A stretch of DNA of 6,238 bases from Candidatus Adiutrix sp. (GCA_031285975.1 JAITVE010000337.1:1-6238), one strand, 5' to 3'; counted from the stretch's first letter, positions 1 to 5,824 are shown. Numbers and translations: made by a program. Notes: a model not told the origin generated them from the letters alone.

Positions 1-164
1 CAATGCTCTAAAACTAAAAGTGACTTAATAACCAATTCCAGCGAAATAGCAAAATGAACGATAGATACATCAATCTCTGACTCAAACGTATCAATTGCGC
101 GGTCAAAAAATTTCATTGCGGAGTCAAATAATTCACCAAAGACTTTTTCTGAATAAGTAGTCAT
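1..164 (-). CDS. Partial AT-rich gene, hypothetical HEPN-like helical protein (5' part only)
   Basis: The gene reads leftward from an ATG at 164-162 and stays open to the window edge (54 codons plus two bases), so the C-terminal part is missing. A perfect AAGGAGG lies at 176-170, five bases before the ATG, which fixes the start. The protein begins MTTYSEKVFGELFDSAMKFF and continues as amphipathic helix; the stretch HFAISLELVIKSLLVLEH (residues 37-54) resembles the second helix of HEPN-type proteins and of uncharacterised proteins with an 'xELxLKxxLLxEH' pattern. That resemblance is from memory and is an inference; the catalytic RxxxxH motif of HEPN RNases, if present, would lie outside the window. 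GC is 55/164 (about 34%), far below the GC-rich genes to the right, and codons are AT-rich (TTT, TTA, ATT), which suggests acquisition by transfer. It lies about 100 bp beyond the tRNA-Leu 3' end on the same strand. Gene call fairly sure; function unsure. Confidence 0.72.
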   Translation of the reverse strand, partial: MTTYSEKVFGELFDSAMKFFDRAIDTFESEIDVSIVHFAISLELVIKSLLVLEH

Positions 165-174
165 GTGTTCCTCC

Positions 175-209
175 TTGCTCCAACCCTATTGGAGCAAATT
201 TGGAGCAAA
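175..209. promoter_or_regulatory. Three-copy operator-like repeat (TTGGAGCAA half-sites)
   Basis: TTGCTCCAA at 175-183 and TTGGAGCAA at 189-197 form a perfect 9-bp inverted repeat around five bases. A second direct copy, TTGGAGCAAA, lies at 200-209, one base after the first (189-198). The left arm touches the Shine-Dalgarno (170-176) of the AT-rich gene, and the two right copies fall across the candidate -10 box and spacer. Such placement is expected for the operator of an autoregulated gene or toxin-antitoxin-like module. Because the site lies beside a tRNA 3' end, the direct copies could instead be arm-type binding sites of a tyrosine integrase. The repeats are seen directly; the roles are inferred. 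Confidence 0.55.
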
Positions 210-216
210 AAGTCAA
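188..216 (-). promoter_or_regulatory. Candidate sigma70 promoter of the AT-rich gene
   Basis: Read on the minus strand, TTGACT (216-211) is followed after 17 bases by TCCAAT (193-188), matching the -35 box in 5 of 6 and the -10 box in 4 of 6 positions. Transcription would begin near 181, leaving a short leader with the AAGGAGG at 176-170. The spacer and -10 region are occupied by the TTGGAGCAA repeats, so a protein bound there would block polymerase. Confidence 0.4.
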
Positions 217-218
217 AC

Positions 219-249
219 AGCCGAATTTGGAAATCTTCCAAATTCGGCT
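219..249. terminator. Perfect 14-bp hairpin 3' of tRNA-Leu, possible terminator
   Basis: AGCCGAATTTGGAA (219-232) and its exact reverse complement (236-249) enclose only three bases. On the minus strand the hairpin lies 17 bases past the encoded CCA of tRNA-Leu and is followed by GTTTGAC and then five T (210-206). It is therefore a plausible transcription terminator for the tRNA, but the T-run is displaced by seven bases. The stem is AT-rich in its lower half. Alternative: part of an attachment-site region or an insertion scar. Confidence 0.5.
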
Positions 250-266
250 ATCTTATTGATTTTACT

Positions 267-353
267 TGGTGCCCGGAGCCGGAATCGAACCGGCACAGCG
301 TTGCCGCTGAGGGATTTTAAGTCCCTTGTGTCTACCAGTTCCACCATCCGGGC
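267..353 (-). tRNA. tRNA-Leu (anticodon UAA), CCA encoded
   Basis: On the minus strand the gene runs 353 to 267 (87 nt with CCA). Acceptor stem GCCCGGA pairs with TCCGGGC, followed by discriminator A (270) and a genomically encoded CCA (269-267). The D-arm has GTG/CAC with the usual GG loop. The anticodon stem AGGGA/TCCCT holds the loop CTTAAAA, giving anticodon TAA (319-317), which reads UUA and UUG. The long variable arm (CAGCGGCAACGCTG) is the class II hallmark of tRNA-Leu, and the T-arm GCCGGTTCGATTCCGGC is canonical. It has its own promoter just upstream. tRNA-Leu genes are common integration targets; the AT-rich DNA begins right after its 3' end. Confidence 0.97.
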
Positions 354-367
354 AGGCAGGCATGGGT

Positions 368-397
368 ATTATTAATTGCTCCGGGCGGGATTGTCAA
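368..397 (-). promoter_or_regulatory. Promoter of tRNA-Leu
   Basis: Minus strand: a perfect -35 TTGACA (397-392), an 18-base spacer, then AATAAT (373-368, 5 of 6 matches to TATAAT). Transcription would start near 361, about eight bases before the mature 5' end at 353, a short leader for RNase P to remove. Confidence 0.65.
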
Positions 398-466
398 GTA
401 GAACCTGCTTTGGGTCGAGGGCAGAGCAAGGTAAACATCCTGAAATTGGCGCGATTCCCTTCTCAA

Positions 467-568
467 GCGCTTTTCTTTTTCAAGCTCATAGGCGAAAAAT
501 GAAAAGCGGAATGAAAAGCGGCCGTATGTTTGCGTATTTTGCACTGGATAGCAGAAACATCGCAAAAC
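467..568. repeat. Degraded copy of the palindromic repeat (stems in swapped order)
   Basis: CGCTTTTC (468-475) and GAAAAGCG (501-508) form an 8-bp stem with exactly 25 bases between the arms, the same stem and spacing as in the element at 3155-3197. A further GAAAAGCG lies at 513-520. Next comes TATTTTGC (535-542) with GCAAAAC at 562-568 (6-bp core TTTTGC/GCAAAA), the same AT-rich stem type as at 1033-1061 and 3104-3140. GTAAACATCC at 431-440 also recurs at 3143-3152. The order of stems differs from the full element, so this is a rearranged or decayed relative. Confidence 0.45.
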
Positions 569-781
569 ACTCTGCAAGCGGCTGGGTTACGGAGAGGCGC
601 TGCGCGCCTTTGGGCCGCCGAATATGCAATAATGCTCAAGTGCGCACGCACAATACATGCACACTGCGACCCAGTATACTGCATCAAGTTTATACTGCGG
701 CAAGTCTAAAACAATCCGCTGTTAACACGCATATACACAGCGAAACGCAAAGTAATTTGAGAATATCATCAATATTTCCAA

Positions 782-810
782 TTGACAATGCTTGCCGGGG
801 GTAGTATCCT
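782..810 (+). promoter_or_regulatory. Candidate sigma70 promoter upstream of the chemoreceptor gene
   Basis: Perfect TTGACA (782-787), 17-base spacer, then TATCCT (805-810; 4 of 6 matches to TATAAT). Transcription would start near 817. The nearest gene downstream on this strand is the chemoreceptor at 1172, so this would give it an unusually long leader of about 355 bases; otherwise the promoter serves a small RNA. No closer convincing promoter and no sigma28-type flagellar promoter was seen. Confidence 0.45.
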
Positions 811-1028
811 CAGAATAGCCGTTATCGGTCTGCGCAGGCAGGCTGGCGGCGCACATTCTTTGTTCCTCGCCTATGGTGGGCTCTTGCACTCCATCGCCCA
901 CGTCTCAATCTCGATCACATAATTTTACGGTCAGGCTGCGGTTGCGGCCTCTGTTGGCCATACGCCATGGCTGCGGCGGAGCGGCGCCTTTCGGGGCTCC
1001 GGTTCGCCGGTTGCCCGTCCGTCGGCTG

Positions 1029-1117
1029 GAGTATTTTGCAGCCGTCTTAAACGCGCAAAATGCGCAGGCATCCGGGCGCTTTTTATCACACGCGGACTTC
1101 ATGTTGCAAAGCGCCCG
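1029..1117. repeat. Copy of the palindromic repeat upstream of the chemoreceptor gene
   Basis: The left end GAGTATTTTGC (1029-1039) differs by one base from GAGCATTTTGC at 3100-3110. ATTTTGC/GCAAAAT (1033-1039 and 1055-1061) form the first stem. CATCCGGGCGCTTTT (1070-1084) is shared exactly with 3149-3163 up to the run of T. CGGGCGCTTT (1073-1082) and AAAGCGCCCG (1108-1117) form a perfect 10-bp second stem. The sequence between the arms also aligns with the downstream copy (for example CGCGGACT against TGCAGACT). The element ends about 40 bases before the Shine-Dalgarno of the chemoreceptor, so it would be transcribed in its leader. Confidence 0.6.
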
Positions 1118-1171
1118 CAACTATACATACTCTCCCAAGGCCAAACAATTTGATGCGCAAGGAGTTAGATC

Positions 1172-3100
1172 ATGAAACTGGGTACCAAAATTCTTATGGG
1201 CTTCGGTGCGGCCTGCGTCATATTTCTGGTTTTGTCGGTTATCATCATCCTGTCCCTCAGGCAGGTTCAGGAAGGAACCCGGATGATGGAAGAGGAAGTC
1301 ATGCCCATTGTGGGCCTGGCTGGCGACAACCAGTACTATATAACCCTTCAAGCCCTCTACGCCCTGGACTACAATTACAGCTACAGCCCGGACAGTTGGA
1401 ATGAAGTCGATGCGCTTGAGAAAACTTTGGCCAAATACACCGTTGACCTGGATAGGAACGTCAATAGCGGCGTCACCGGCGGCATGTCCAGCCTGGTGGA
1501 ATTAAACGCCGCCCTCCAAAAGGATTACGCGGAATTCAGCAAAGCCACCAACGCCATGCCCGCGCTCTTGAAAACGCAGCGGGACGCCCAAAGAACGCTG
1601 GACGAAGCCCACGGCCACCTGGTGACGCAGTTGGGTATGCTCCGCGCCAACCAGCAGGAAGTCATGACCCGGGAACTGAACCAGGGCGCGAGTTCGGAGG
1701 CCGTCGTACGGCGGGCCACCAGAATCAACCTTCTGTGCGCCATTGAGATGGGAGCCAGCGCCATGGCCCTGCTCACCAAAGACGCGCTTTTGAACAAAAA
1801 CCCGGCCTTGCTGGACGAGGCCCTGGCGCACGCCAAGAGCGTCATCGACGATTTACAGCAATTCCGTGACGATTCCGCCATCAAGGCCGACCTGGACTCG
1901 GCCGAAGAGCTTTTGGCCAGCGCCAAAACTTCTGAAAGCCTGACCGGCGACCTCAAGGCGGCCCTGGCGGCCAACGTCGCTGATACGCAAAAGAGCGGCA
2001 CGCTGCGCGGCAGCATTTTGCAGAACGTCACCGACCTGCGGCAGGCCCTGACCGACCTGAGCTCCCAAACCACCAAAACCATTGCCGAGGCCGTCAGCAG
2101 CGTGCTGATGACCCTGGTTATCGGCCTGGTCGCGGCCCTGGCGGTCAGCATGGTTCTGGGGGCGCTGATTACCCGCAGCATTACCCGCCCGGTCAACCGG
2201 CTCATCGACACCCTCTCTGAAGGCGCGCAGGACGTGGACAGCGCCTCCGGGCAGCTGTCCTCGGCCTCCAATACCCTGGCCGAAGGGGCCACAGAAAACG
2301 CGGCCAGCCTGGAAGAGACCAGCGCCGCCCTGGAAGAACTGTCGTCCATGACCAGCCGCAACGCCGACAACGCCTCGGAGGCCAACGCCCTGATGGCCCA
2401 GGCCACCGTGGCCGTGACCAAGGCCGACGACTCCATGACCAACGTCATCAAGGCCATGGAGGAGATATCCGTCTCCGGCAACGAGATCAGCAAAATCATC
2501 AAGACCATTGACGAGATCGCCTTCCAGACCAACCTCCTGGCCCTGAACGCGGCGGTGGAGGCGGCCCGGGCGGGCGAGGCCGGGGCGGGCTTCGCCGTGG
2601 TGGCCGACGAGGTGCGCAACCTAGCCATCCGCTCGGCCGAAGCGGCCAAGAGCACCGCCGACCTCATTGCCTCCACCATTGCCAACATCGCTTCCGGGCA
2701 GGAGATGGTCAACGTCACCGCCGAAAATTTTCGAACTGTGGCCAACCATTCTTCCAAGGGGGCCGAACTTTTGGGCGAGGTTTCGGAAGCTTCCAAGGAG
2801 CAGAACCAGGGCATCGGGCAGATCACCACGGCCATGGGCGAAATGGACAAAGTCACCCAGTCCAACGCCGCTTCAGCCGAGGAATCGGCCAGCGCCGCCG
2901 GGCAGTTGTCCCTCCAGGCCGGAACCCTGATGGAAGCGGTGGACGATTTGCGGGGCCTGGTGCACGGCGCGGGGAGCTCCCGGAACATTGCCAAACCCGC
3001 CCCCGCCAAACCCGCTCCCCCGGCAGAGCCCCCGAAAGCCCTCCCCGCCAAAACCTCTGTCAGCAAAGCCATGCCGATGGACGATGATTTCGACTTTTAG
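1172..3100 (+). CDS. Methyl-accepting chemotaxis protein (transmembrane chemoreceptor)
   Basis: A 642-residue chemoreceptor that senses a periplasmic signal and controls the CheA kinase through CheW; the ligand is unknown. ATG at 1172 follows AAGGAG (1159-1164) by seven bases. TM1 is about residues 7-29; a roughly 280-residue, mostly helical periplasmic domain follows (30-309), long enough for a helical bimodular (HBM)-type sensor rather than a simple four-helix bundle; TM2 is about 310-334. HAMP begins at SITRPVNRL (336-344). The signalling hairpin tip, with [20 protein letters not shown] (448-467) followed by [15 protein letters not shown], is canonical. Glu/Gln-Ala-rich stretches suited to CheR/CheB modification are near 376-390 ([11 protein letters not shown]) and 567-578. 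A Pro/Ala/Lys linker (605-628) leads to an acidic-aromatic end, DDDFDF. Family certain; the HBM assignment is inference. The gene has repeat copies on both sides and its stop codon overlaps the downstream element. Confidence 0.96.
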   Translation: MKLGTKILMGFGAACVIFLVLSVIIILSLRQVQEGTRMMEEEVMPIVGLAGDNQYYITLQALYALDYNYSYSPDSWNEVDALEKTLAKYTVDLDRNVNSGVTGGMSSLVELNAALQKDYAEFSKATNAMPALLKTQRDAQRTLDEAHGHLVTQLGMLRANQQEVMTRELNQGASSEAVVRRATRINLLCAIEMGASAMALLTKDALLNKNPALLDEALAHAKSVIDDLQQFRDDSAIKADLDSAEELLASAKTSESLTGDLKAALAANVADTQKSGTLRGSILQNVTDLRQALTDLSSQTTKTIAEAVSSVLMTLVIGLVAALAVSMVLGALITRSITRPVNRLIDTLSEGAQDVDSASGQLSSASNTLAEGATENAASLEETSAALEELSSMTSRNADNASEANALMAQATVAVTKADDSMTNVIKAMEEISVSGNEISKIIKTIDEIAFQTNLLALNAAVEAARAGEAGAGFAVVADEVRNLAIRSAEAAKSTADLIASTIANIASGQEMVNVTAENFRTVANHSSKGAELLGEVSEASKEQNQGIGQITTAMGEMDKVTQSNAASAEESASAAGQLSLQAGTLMEAVDDLRGLVHGAGSSRNIAKPAPAKPAPPAEPPKALPAKTSVSKAMPMDDDFDF

Positions 3101-3201
3101 AGCATTTTGCAATTTACCTGCCTTTAGTAAATTGCAAAATACGTAAACATCCGGGCGCTTTTCATTTCATGCAGACTACCTTGAAAGAGAAAAGCGCTCT
3201 A
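3098..3201. repeat. Composite palindromic element with inverted ends (MITE/REP-like)
   Basis: Two stems in tandem. First, ATTTTGCAATTTAC (3104-3117) and its exact reverse complement (3127-3140) form a 14-bp stem with a nine-base loop. Second, GCGCTTTTC (3155-3163) and GAAAAGCGC (3189-3197) form a 9-bp stem with a 25-base loop. The whole unit is bounded by TTAGAGC (3097-3103) and GCTCTAA (3196-3202). The outer 12 bases, AGAGCATTTTGC and (reverse complement of the right end) AGAGCGCTTTTC, match in 9 positions, like imperfect terminal inverted repeats flanked by TA. A related copy lies at 1029-1117. It begins at the chemoreceptor TAG stop, so its stems could also end or stabilise that transcript. 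No transposase is in the window; mobility is inference. Confidence 0.6.
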
Positions 3202-3226
3202 ACCGCTGGCCGTTTCCCCGCAATAC

Positions 3227-3270
3227 AAAGCCCTGTCACCGACATCAAACTGCGCCGGTGACCGGGCTTT
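3227..3270. terminator. Bidirectional terminator hairpin between the convergent genes
   Basis: AAAGCCC (3227-3233) pairs with GGGCTTT (3264-3270); after one T/C mismatch GTCACCG (3235-3241) pairs with CGGTGAC (3256-3262), leaving a 14-base loop. This gives 14 pairs with GC-rich centre and A/T ends in both directions, placed between the ends of the chemoreceptor (plus) and hydE (minus). The T-run is only three bases on either strand, which is the weak point. Confidence 0.6.
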
Positions 3271-3314
3271 GGCAGTAGGTGGTGTAGGTGACACCCTGCT
3301 CCGCTATTTTGCCC

Positions 3315-4376
3315 CTAACAAAAGGCCTTAAAATCTCCCCGGCTTTCCGGGGTTTCGTAACCCAGTTGGGCCAGGTGTTTTTTCAGGCGATCCAGGCCCT
3401 CGGCGGCTTCTTCGTCGAGGTGGATTTTGCCGGTGTAAATGTCGTATTTGCTCCGCACTTCCAGGGGCGAGAGGTTGGGCATCATGACGTTGGCCCCAAA
3501 GTTTAAAGCCTTTTCGCGGCCCTGCGGGTCAAGGGTGCCCAGGGCCGTGGTGGCGGGCAAGAGCACCCTGGGCAGCATGAGGCGCACCAGGCCCAGAATG
3601 AACACGGTCAGCTCCGTACTCCCCGCCGGGTAGGCCCCCAACGGCGTGCGGGGGTGGGGGATGAAGGGGCCGACGCCTGCCATCTGCGGCGACAGTTTTT
3701 GCAGGAACAACAGGTCGTCCGCCAGGCTGGCAAAACTCTGGCCAGGGGAGCCCACCATGAACCCGGCCCCGACCTGAAAGCCGATGTCTTTGAGTTCGAA
3801 CAGGCAGCGCTGGCGGTTGGTTAAACTCATTTCAGGGGGATGCAGTTTGCCGTAATGTTCGGGGTCGGCGGTCTCGTGGCGCAAGAGGAAGCGGTCGGCC
3901 CCGGCGCGGAAGTATCGCTCGTAACTCTCGCGGCTCTTCTCCCCCACTGACAGAGTGACGGCGCAGTCGGGAAAGGCAGCTTTGAGGGCAACGATGATCT
4001 CTACCAGCCGCTCGTCCGTATAATACGGGTCTTCCCCGCCTTGCAGCACAAAGGTGCGGAAGCCCAGGGCCCGGCCCAGGCGGCAGCGTTCCAGAATTTC
4101 CTCCGGGCCCAGGCGATAACGTTCCACTTCGCGGTTGCTGTGGCGCAGGCCGCAGTAGAGGCAATCGTTTTTGCAAAAATTGGTAAATTCTATCAAGCCC
4201 CGCAAAAACACCGCCCGCCCGTAAGCCGCGTCGCGGACGGCCCCGGCCCGCTGGGCCAGAGAGGCGGCCAGTTCCGGGTTCTGGTACGCTTCCAACAGGG
4301 TGATGAACTCACTTTTTTCCAGTTGGCGCTCCCGCTCCAGCCGGTCGATTAAAAGCCGCAAAGTGTTCACAGTCAT
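3315..4376 (-). CDS. hydE: [FeFe]-hydrogenase H-cluster maturase HydE (radical SAM)
   Basis: A 353-residue cytoplasmic radical SAM enzyme of the HydE/BioB/PylB group. In the pathway HydE acts on the iron-cyanide-carbonyl-cysteine synthon made by HydG to form the precursor of the diiron subcluster, including part of the azadithiolate bridge, assembled on HydF. The SAM-cluster motif CKNDCLYC gives C68-x3-C72-x2-C75; the QGGED motif at 112-116 is the SAM-binding 'GGE'; the N-terminal helix region and TIM-barrel length fit the family. Residues 300-322 (containing EVRSKYDIYTGKIHL) lack the cysteines that bind an accessory cluster in Thermotoga HydE; that cluster is known to be dispensable. The ATG at 4376-4374 overlaps the hydF stop by four bases (ATGA), so translation is coupled to hydF. 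The gene ends with a Cys codon and TAG, followed by the terminator at 3270-3227. Confidence 0.93.
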   Translation of the reverse strand: MTVNTLRLLIDRLERERQLEKSEFITLLEAYQNPELAASLAQRAGAVRDAAYGRAVFLRGLIEFTNFCKNDCLYCGLRHSNREVERYRLGPEEILERCRLGRALGFRTFVLQGGEDPYYTDERLVEIIVALKAAFPDCAVTLSVGEKSRESYERYFRAGADRFLLRHETADPEHYGKLHPPEMSLTNRQRCLFELKDIGFQVGAGFMVGSPGQSFASLADDLLFLQKLSPQMAGVGPFIPHPRTPLGAYPAGSTELTVFILGLVRLMLPRVLLPATTALGTLDPQGREKALNFGANVMMPNLSPLEVRSKYDIYTGKIHLDEEAAEGLDRLKKHLAQLGYETPESRGDFKAFC

Positions 4377-5581
4377 GCGGAACCGTCGTTTTTGAACACG
4401 GCCATGGCCCGGTCAAGATAGCCGTTTAAGTGGGCCAGAGTCAGGCCGAAGTTAGTCATGGGCACGCGGGCTTCCATAGCTTTTTTCATGCGGGCCATGA
4501 AGTGGCCCCGGGTAATCATGCAGCCGCCGCAGCAGACAATGAGGTCGCAGGACGACAGGTCGTCCGCGAAATCGTTCCCGGCCAGCACCTCAAAGTTCAA
4601 CGGCCCGCCGACTTTTTCGGTCAGCAGCTTGGGGATGCGCTCGCGGGCGATGTCGTTTTTCATGGCGTGGTGGGTGCAGGCCTCGGCAATGAGCACCTTG
4701 GCGCCGGGCTTGAGCCGGTCGATGTGGCGGGCCCCCTCGGCCAGGGGGTGGAGGTCGCCCTTGGCCCGGGCCATGATGATGGAAAAGGCGGTGATGGGCC
4801 AGTCCTCGGGGATGATTTTGGCCACCCGGCCGAACACCTGCGCGTCCACAATCACCAAATCCGGCCGCCGGGCTAAACTCTTTATCTGGCTTTCCAAGTC
4901 GGCAAAGTCGGCCATGGAGACCAGGCCGCCGTGGTCGAGAATATCGCGGATCACCTGCACCTGCGGCAAAATGAGCCGCCCCTTGGGGGCCTGGGGATCC
5001 TGCGGGGTCACCAGCATGAACAGCGAATTTCGGGGGAACAGCCCGGCAATGAGGGAGGGCTCGGCCGGGCTCTGGGCGGCCAGGGCCACCAGCGCGTCTT
5101 TGAATAGCTCCAAACCCTCCCCGCTGGCCGCGCTCACCCGCACCCTGGGCACGGACACCGGCAGCCAGTCGCCCTGGGCCGCACTGCCCGCCGCCAAATC
5201 GGCTTTATTTTCCACCACCAAAACGCGCCCCCCCCGGCTGGGCATGGTTTTCAGCCATTCCGCCTCCCAGGACTTGTCCGGGTTGGAAGCGTCGCAGACC
5301 AGCACCGCCAGGTCGGCCTGGTTCAAAATGGTTTTGGCCCGGCGGACTTTCTGGGCCCCGAGCTCCCCCTCGTCGTCCAGCCCGGCGGTGTCGATGACCG
5401 TGATGGGGCCGATGGGCAAAAGCTCCATGCTCTTACTGACCGGGTCGGCGGTGGAGCCGGGCACATCGGAAATGAGCGACACTTCCTGCCCGGTCAAAGC
5501 GTTGATGAGCGACGACTTGCTGACATTGCGGCGGCCGAAGAAAGCGATGGCCAGGCGGTTGGCCCTGGGGGTCGATTCCAT
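4373..5581 (-). CDS. hydF: [FeFe]-hydrogenase maturation GTPase/scaffold HydF
   Basis: A 402-residue cytoplasmic protein that holds a [4Fe-4S] cluster, receives the diiron precursor produced with HydE and HydG, and transfers it to apo-hydrogenase. N-terminal GTPase: G1 GRRNVSKSS (16-24), G2 Thr within PGSTADP (41-47), G3 DTAG (64-67), G4 NKAD (125-128), G5-like SAAS (150-153). The middle dimerisation domain includes APKGRLILPQVQVIRD (198-213). The C-terminal cluster domain has the expected ligands CTH (302-304) and CGGC (351-354). Odd points: the last P-loop Gly before Lys is Ser21 (codon AGC), and G3 has Ala in place of the common Pro. Start: ATG at 5581-5579, with AGGGGAG at 5593-5587 five bases upstream. 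First gene of a hydF-hydE operon, divergent from mpl. A GC hairpin (5596-5602 with 5612-5618) lies in its leader just before the ribosome site. Confidence 0.94.
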   Translation of the reverse strand: MESTPRANRLAIAFFGRRNVSKSSLINALTGQEVSLISDVPGSTADPVSKSMELLPIGPITVIDTAGLDDEGELGAQKVRRAKTILNQADLAVLVCDASNPDKSWEAEWLKTMPSRGGRVLVVENKADLAAGSAAQGDWLPVSVPRVRVSAASGEGLELFKDALVALAAQSPAEPSLIAGLFPRNSLFMLVTPQDPQAPKGRLILPQVQVIRDILDHGGLVSMADFADLESQIKSLARRPDLVIVDAQVFGRVAKIIPEDWPITAFSIIMARAKGDLHPLAEGARHIDRLKPGAKVLIAEACTHHAMKNDIARERIPKLLTEKVGGPLNFEVLAGNDFADDLSSCDLIVCCGGCMITRGHFMARMKKAMEARVPMTNFGLTLAHLNGYLDRAMAVFKNDGSA

Positions 5582-5780
5582 ATTTTCTCCCCTGCGCCGC
5601 CGAAGACAGCCCGGCGGCCTATTTGGAATAATTTTGACACAAGCACATCAAGTCAGGAATCTTATAGTAACGCCTTCCGGGCCAAGAAGCAATGGCGATG
5701 TGCCAAAACGCGGCCTTCGGGCCTCTCATATAGTGCCGCTGGGGCCGGTTTGAAATTTTCACCCAATATGTTGTGATTTA

Positions 5781-5789
5781 TGGTATGAT
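5781..5789 (+). promoter_or_regulatory. mpl: Extended -10 promoter element upstream of mpl
   Basis: TGG followed by TATGAT (5784-5789, 5 of 6 matches) is an extended -10 element (TG-N-TATGAT). The -35 region is weak (TTCACC at 5758-5763 is 20 bases away), as is usual for extended -10 promoters. Transcription would start near 5796, giving a leader of about 36 bases before the mpl start. Confidence 0.4.
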
Positions 5790-5824
5790 GATTAATTTTC
5801 ATCCTGCGGAAGATTTAGGAGAAG

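Larger units (their letters stand above)
354..1171. other. Long region without a credible gene (818 bp)
   Basis: No reading frame here looks like protein. The two longest plus-strand frames (376-804 and 873-1175) have no Shine-Dalgarno, give Arg/Ser/Thr/His-rich low-complexity translations with no recognisable motif, and the second runs into the chemoreceptor start. What the region does hold: the tRNA promoter at its left end, partial copies of a palindromic repeat (467-568 and 1029-1117), a 6-bp GC hairpin with a three-base loop (AGGCGC/GCGCCT, 595-609), a 10-bp palindrome CAGTATACTG (672-681) with a second TATACTGC 16 bases on (675-682 and 691-698), a GTGGGC/GCCCAC stem (876-901), and a sigma70-type promoter at 782-810. 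A structured leader or small RNA between about 817 and 1117 is possible but not shown. Confidence 0.6.

Noticed and set aside
376..804. 142-codon plus-strand frame in the gene-free region
   Set aside because: No Shine-Dalgarno, composition unlike protein, and it runs through palindromic repeat remnants and the tRNA promoter.
873..1175. 100-codon plus-strand frame ending at the chemoreceptor start
   Set aside because: No ribosome site, translates through the repeat copy at 1029-1117, Arg/Pro-rich without motif.
1525..3072. 515-codon open frame on the minus strand opposite the chemoreceptor
   Set aside because: Shadow of a GC-rich gene: Ser/Ala/Arg/Met-rich with no motif, while the plus strand has a complete, canonical chemoreceptor.
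5229..5235. Seven-base C run inside hydF as a phase-variation tract
   Set aside because: It is short, encodes ordinary Arg-Gly-Gly codons in frame, and hydF is a housekeeping-type maturation gene.
5634..5651. FNR-like site (TTGA ... TCAA) between hydF and mpl
   Set aside because: The span is 18 bases with only four-base arms; an FNR site is TTGAT-N4-ATCAA (14 bases).
5634..5668. Plus-strand TTGACA (5634-5639) with TATAGT (5663-5668) as a promoter
   Set aside because: The spacer is 23 bases, too long for sigma70.
5689..5705. Sigma54-like promoter (TGGCAC ... TTGC) upstream of hydF on the minus strand
   Set aside because: There are seven bases between TGGCAC and TTGC, whereas sigma54 needs five; the GG-GC spacing is strict.
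4458..5753. 431-codon open frame on the plus strand opposite hydF
   Set aside because: Low-complexity Ser/Pro/Arg-rich translation, no ribosome site, and the opposite strand encodes all HydF motifs.
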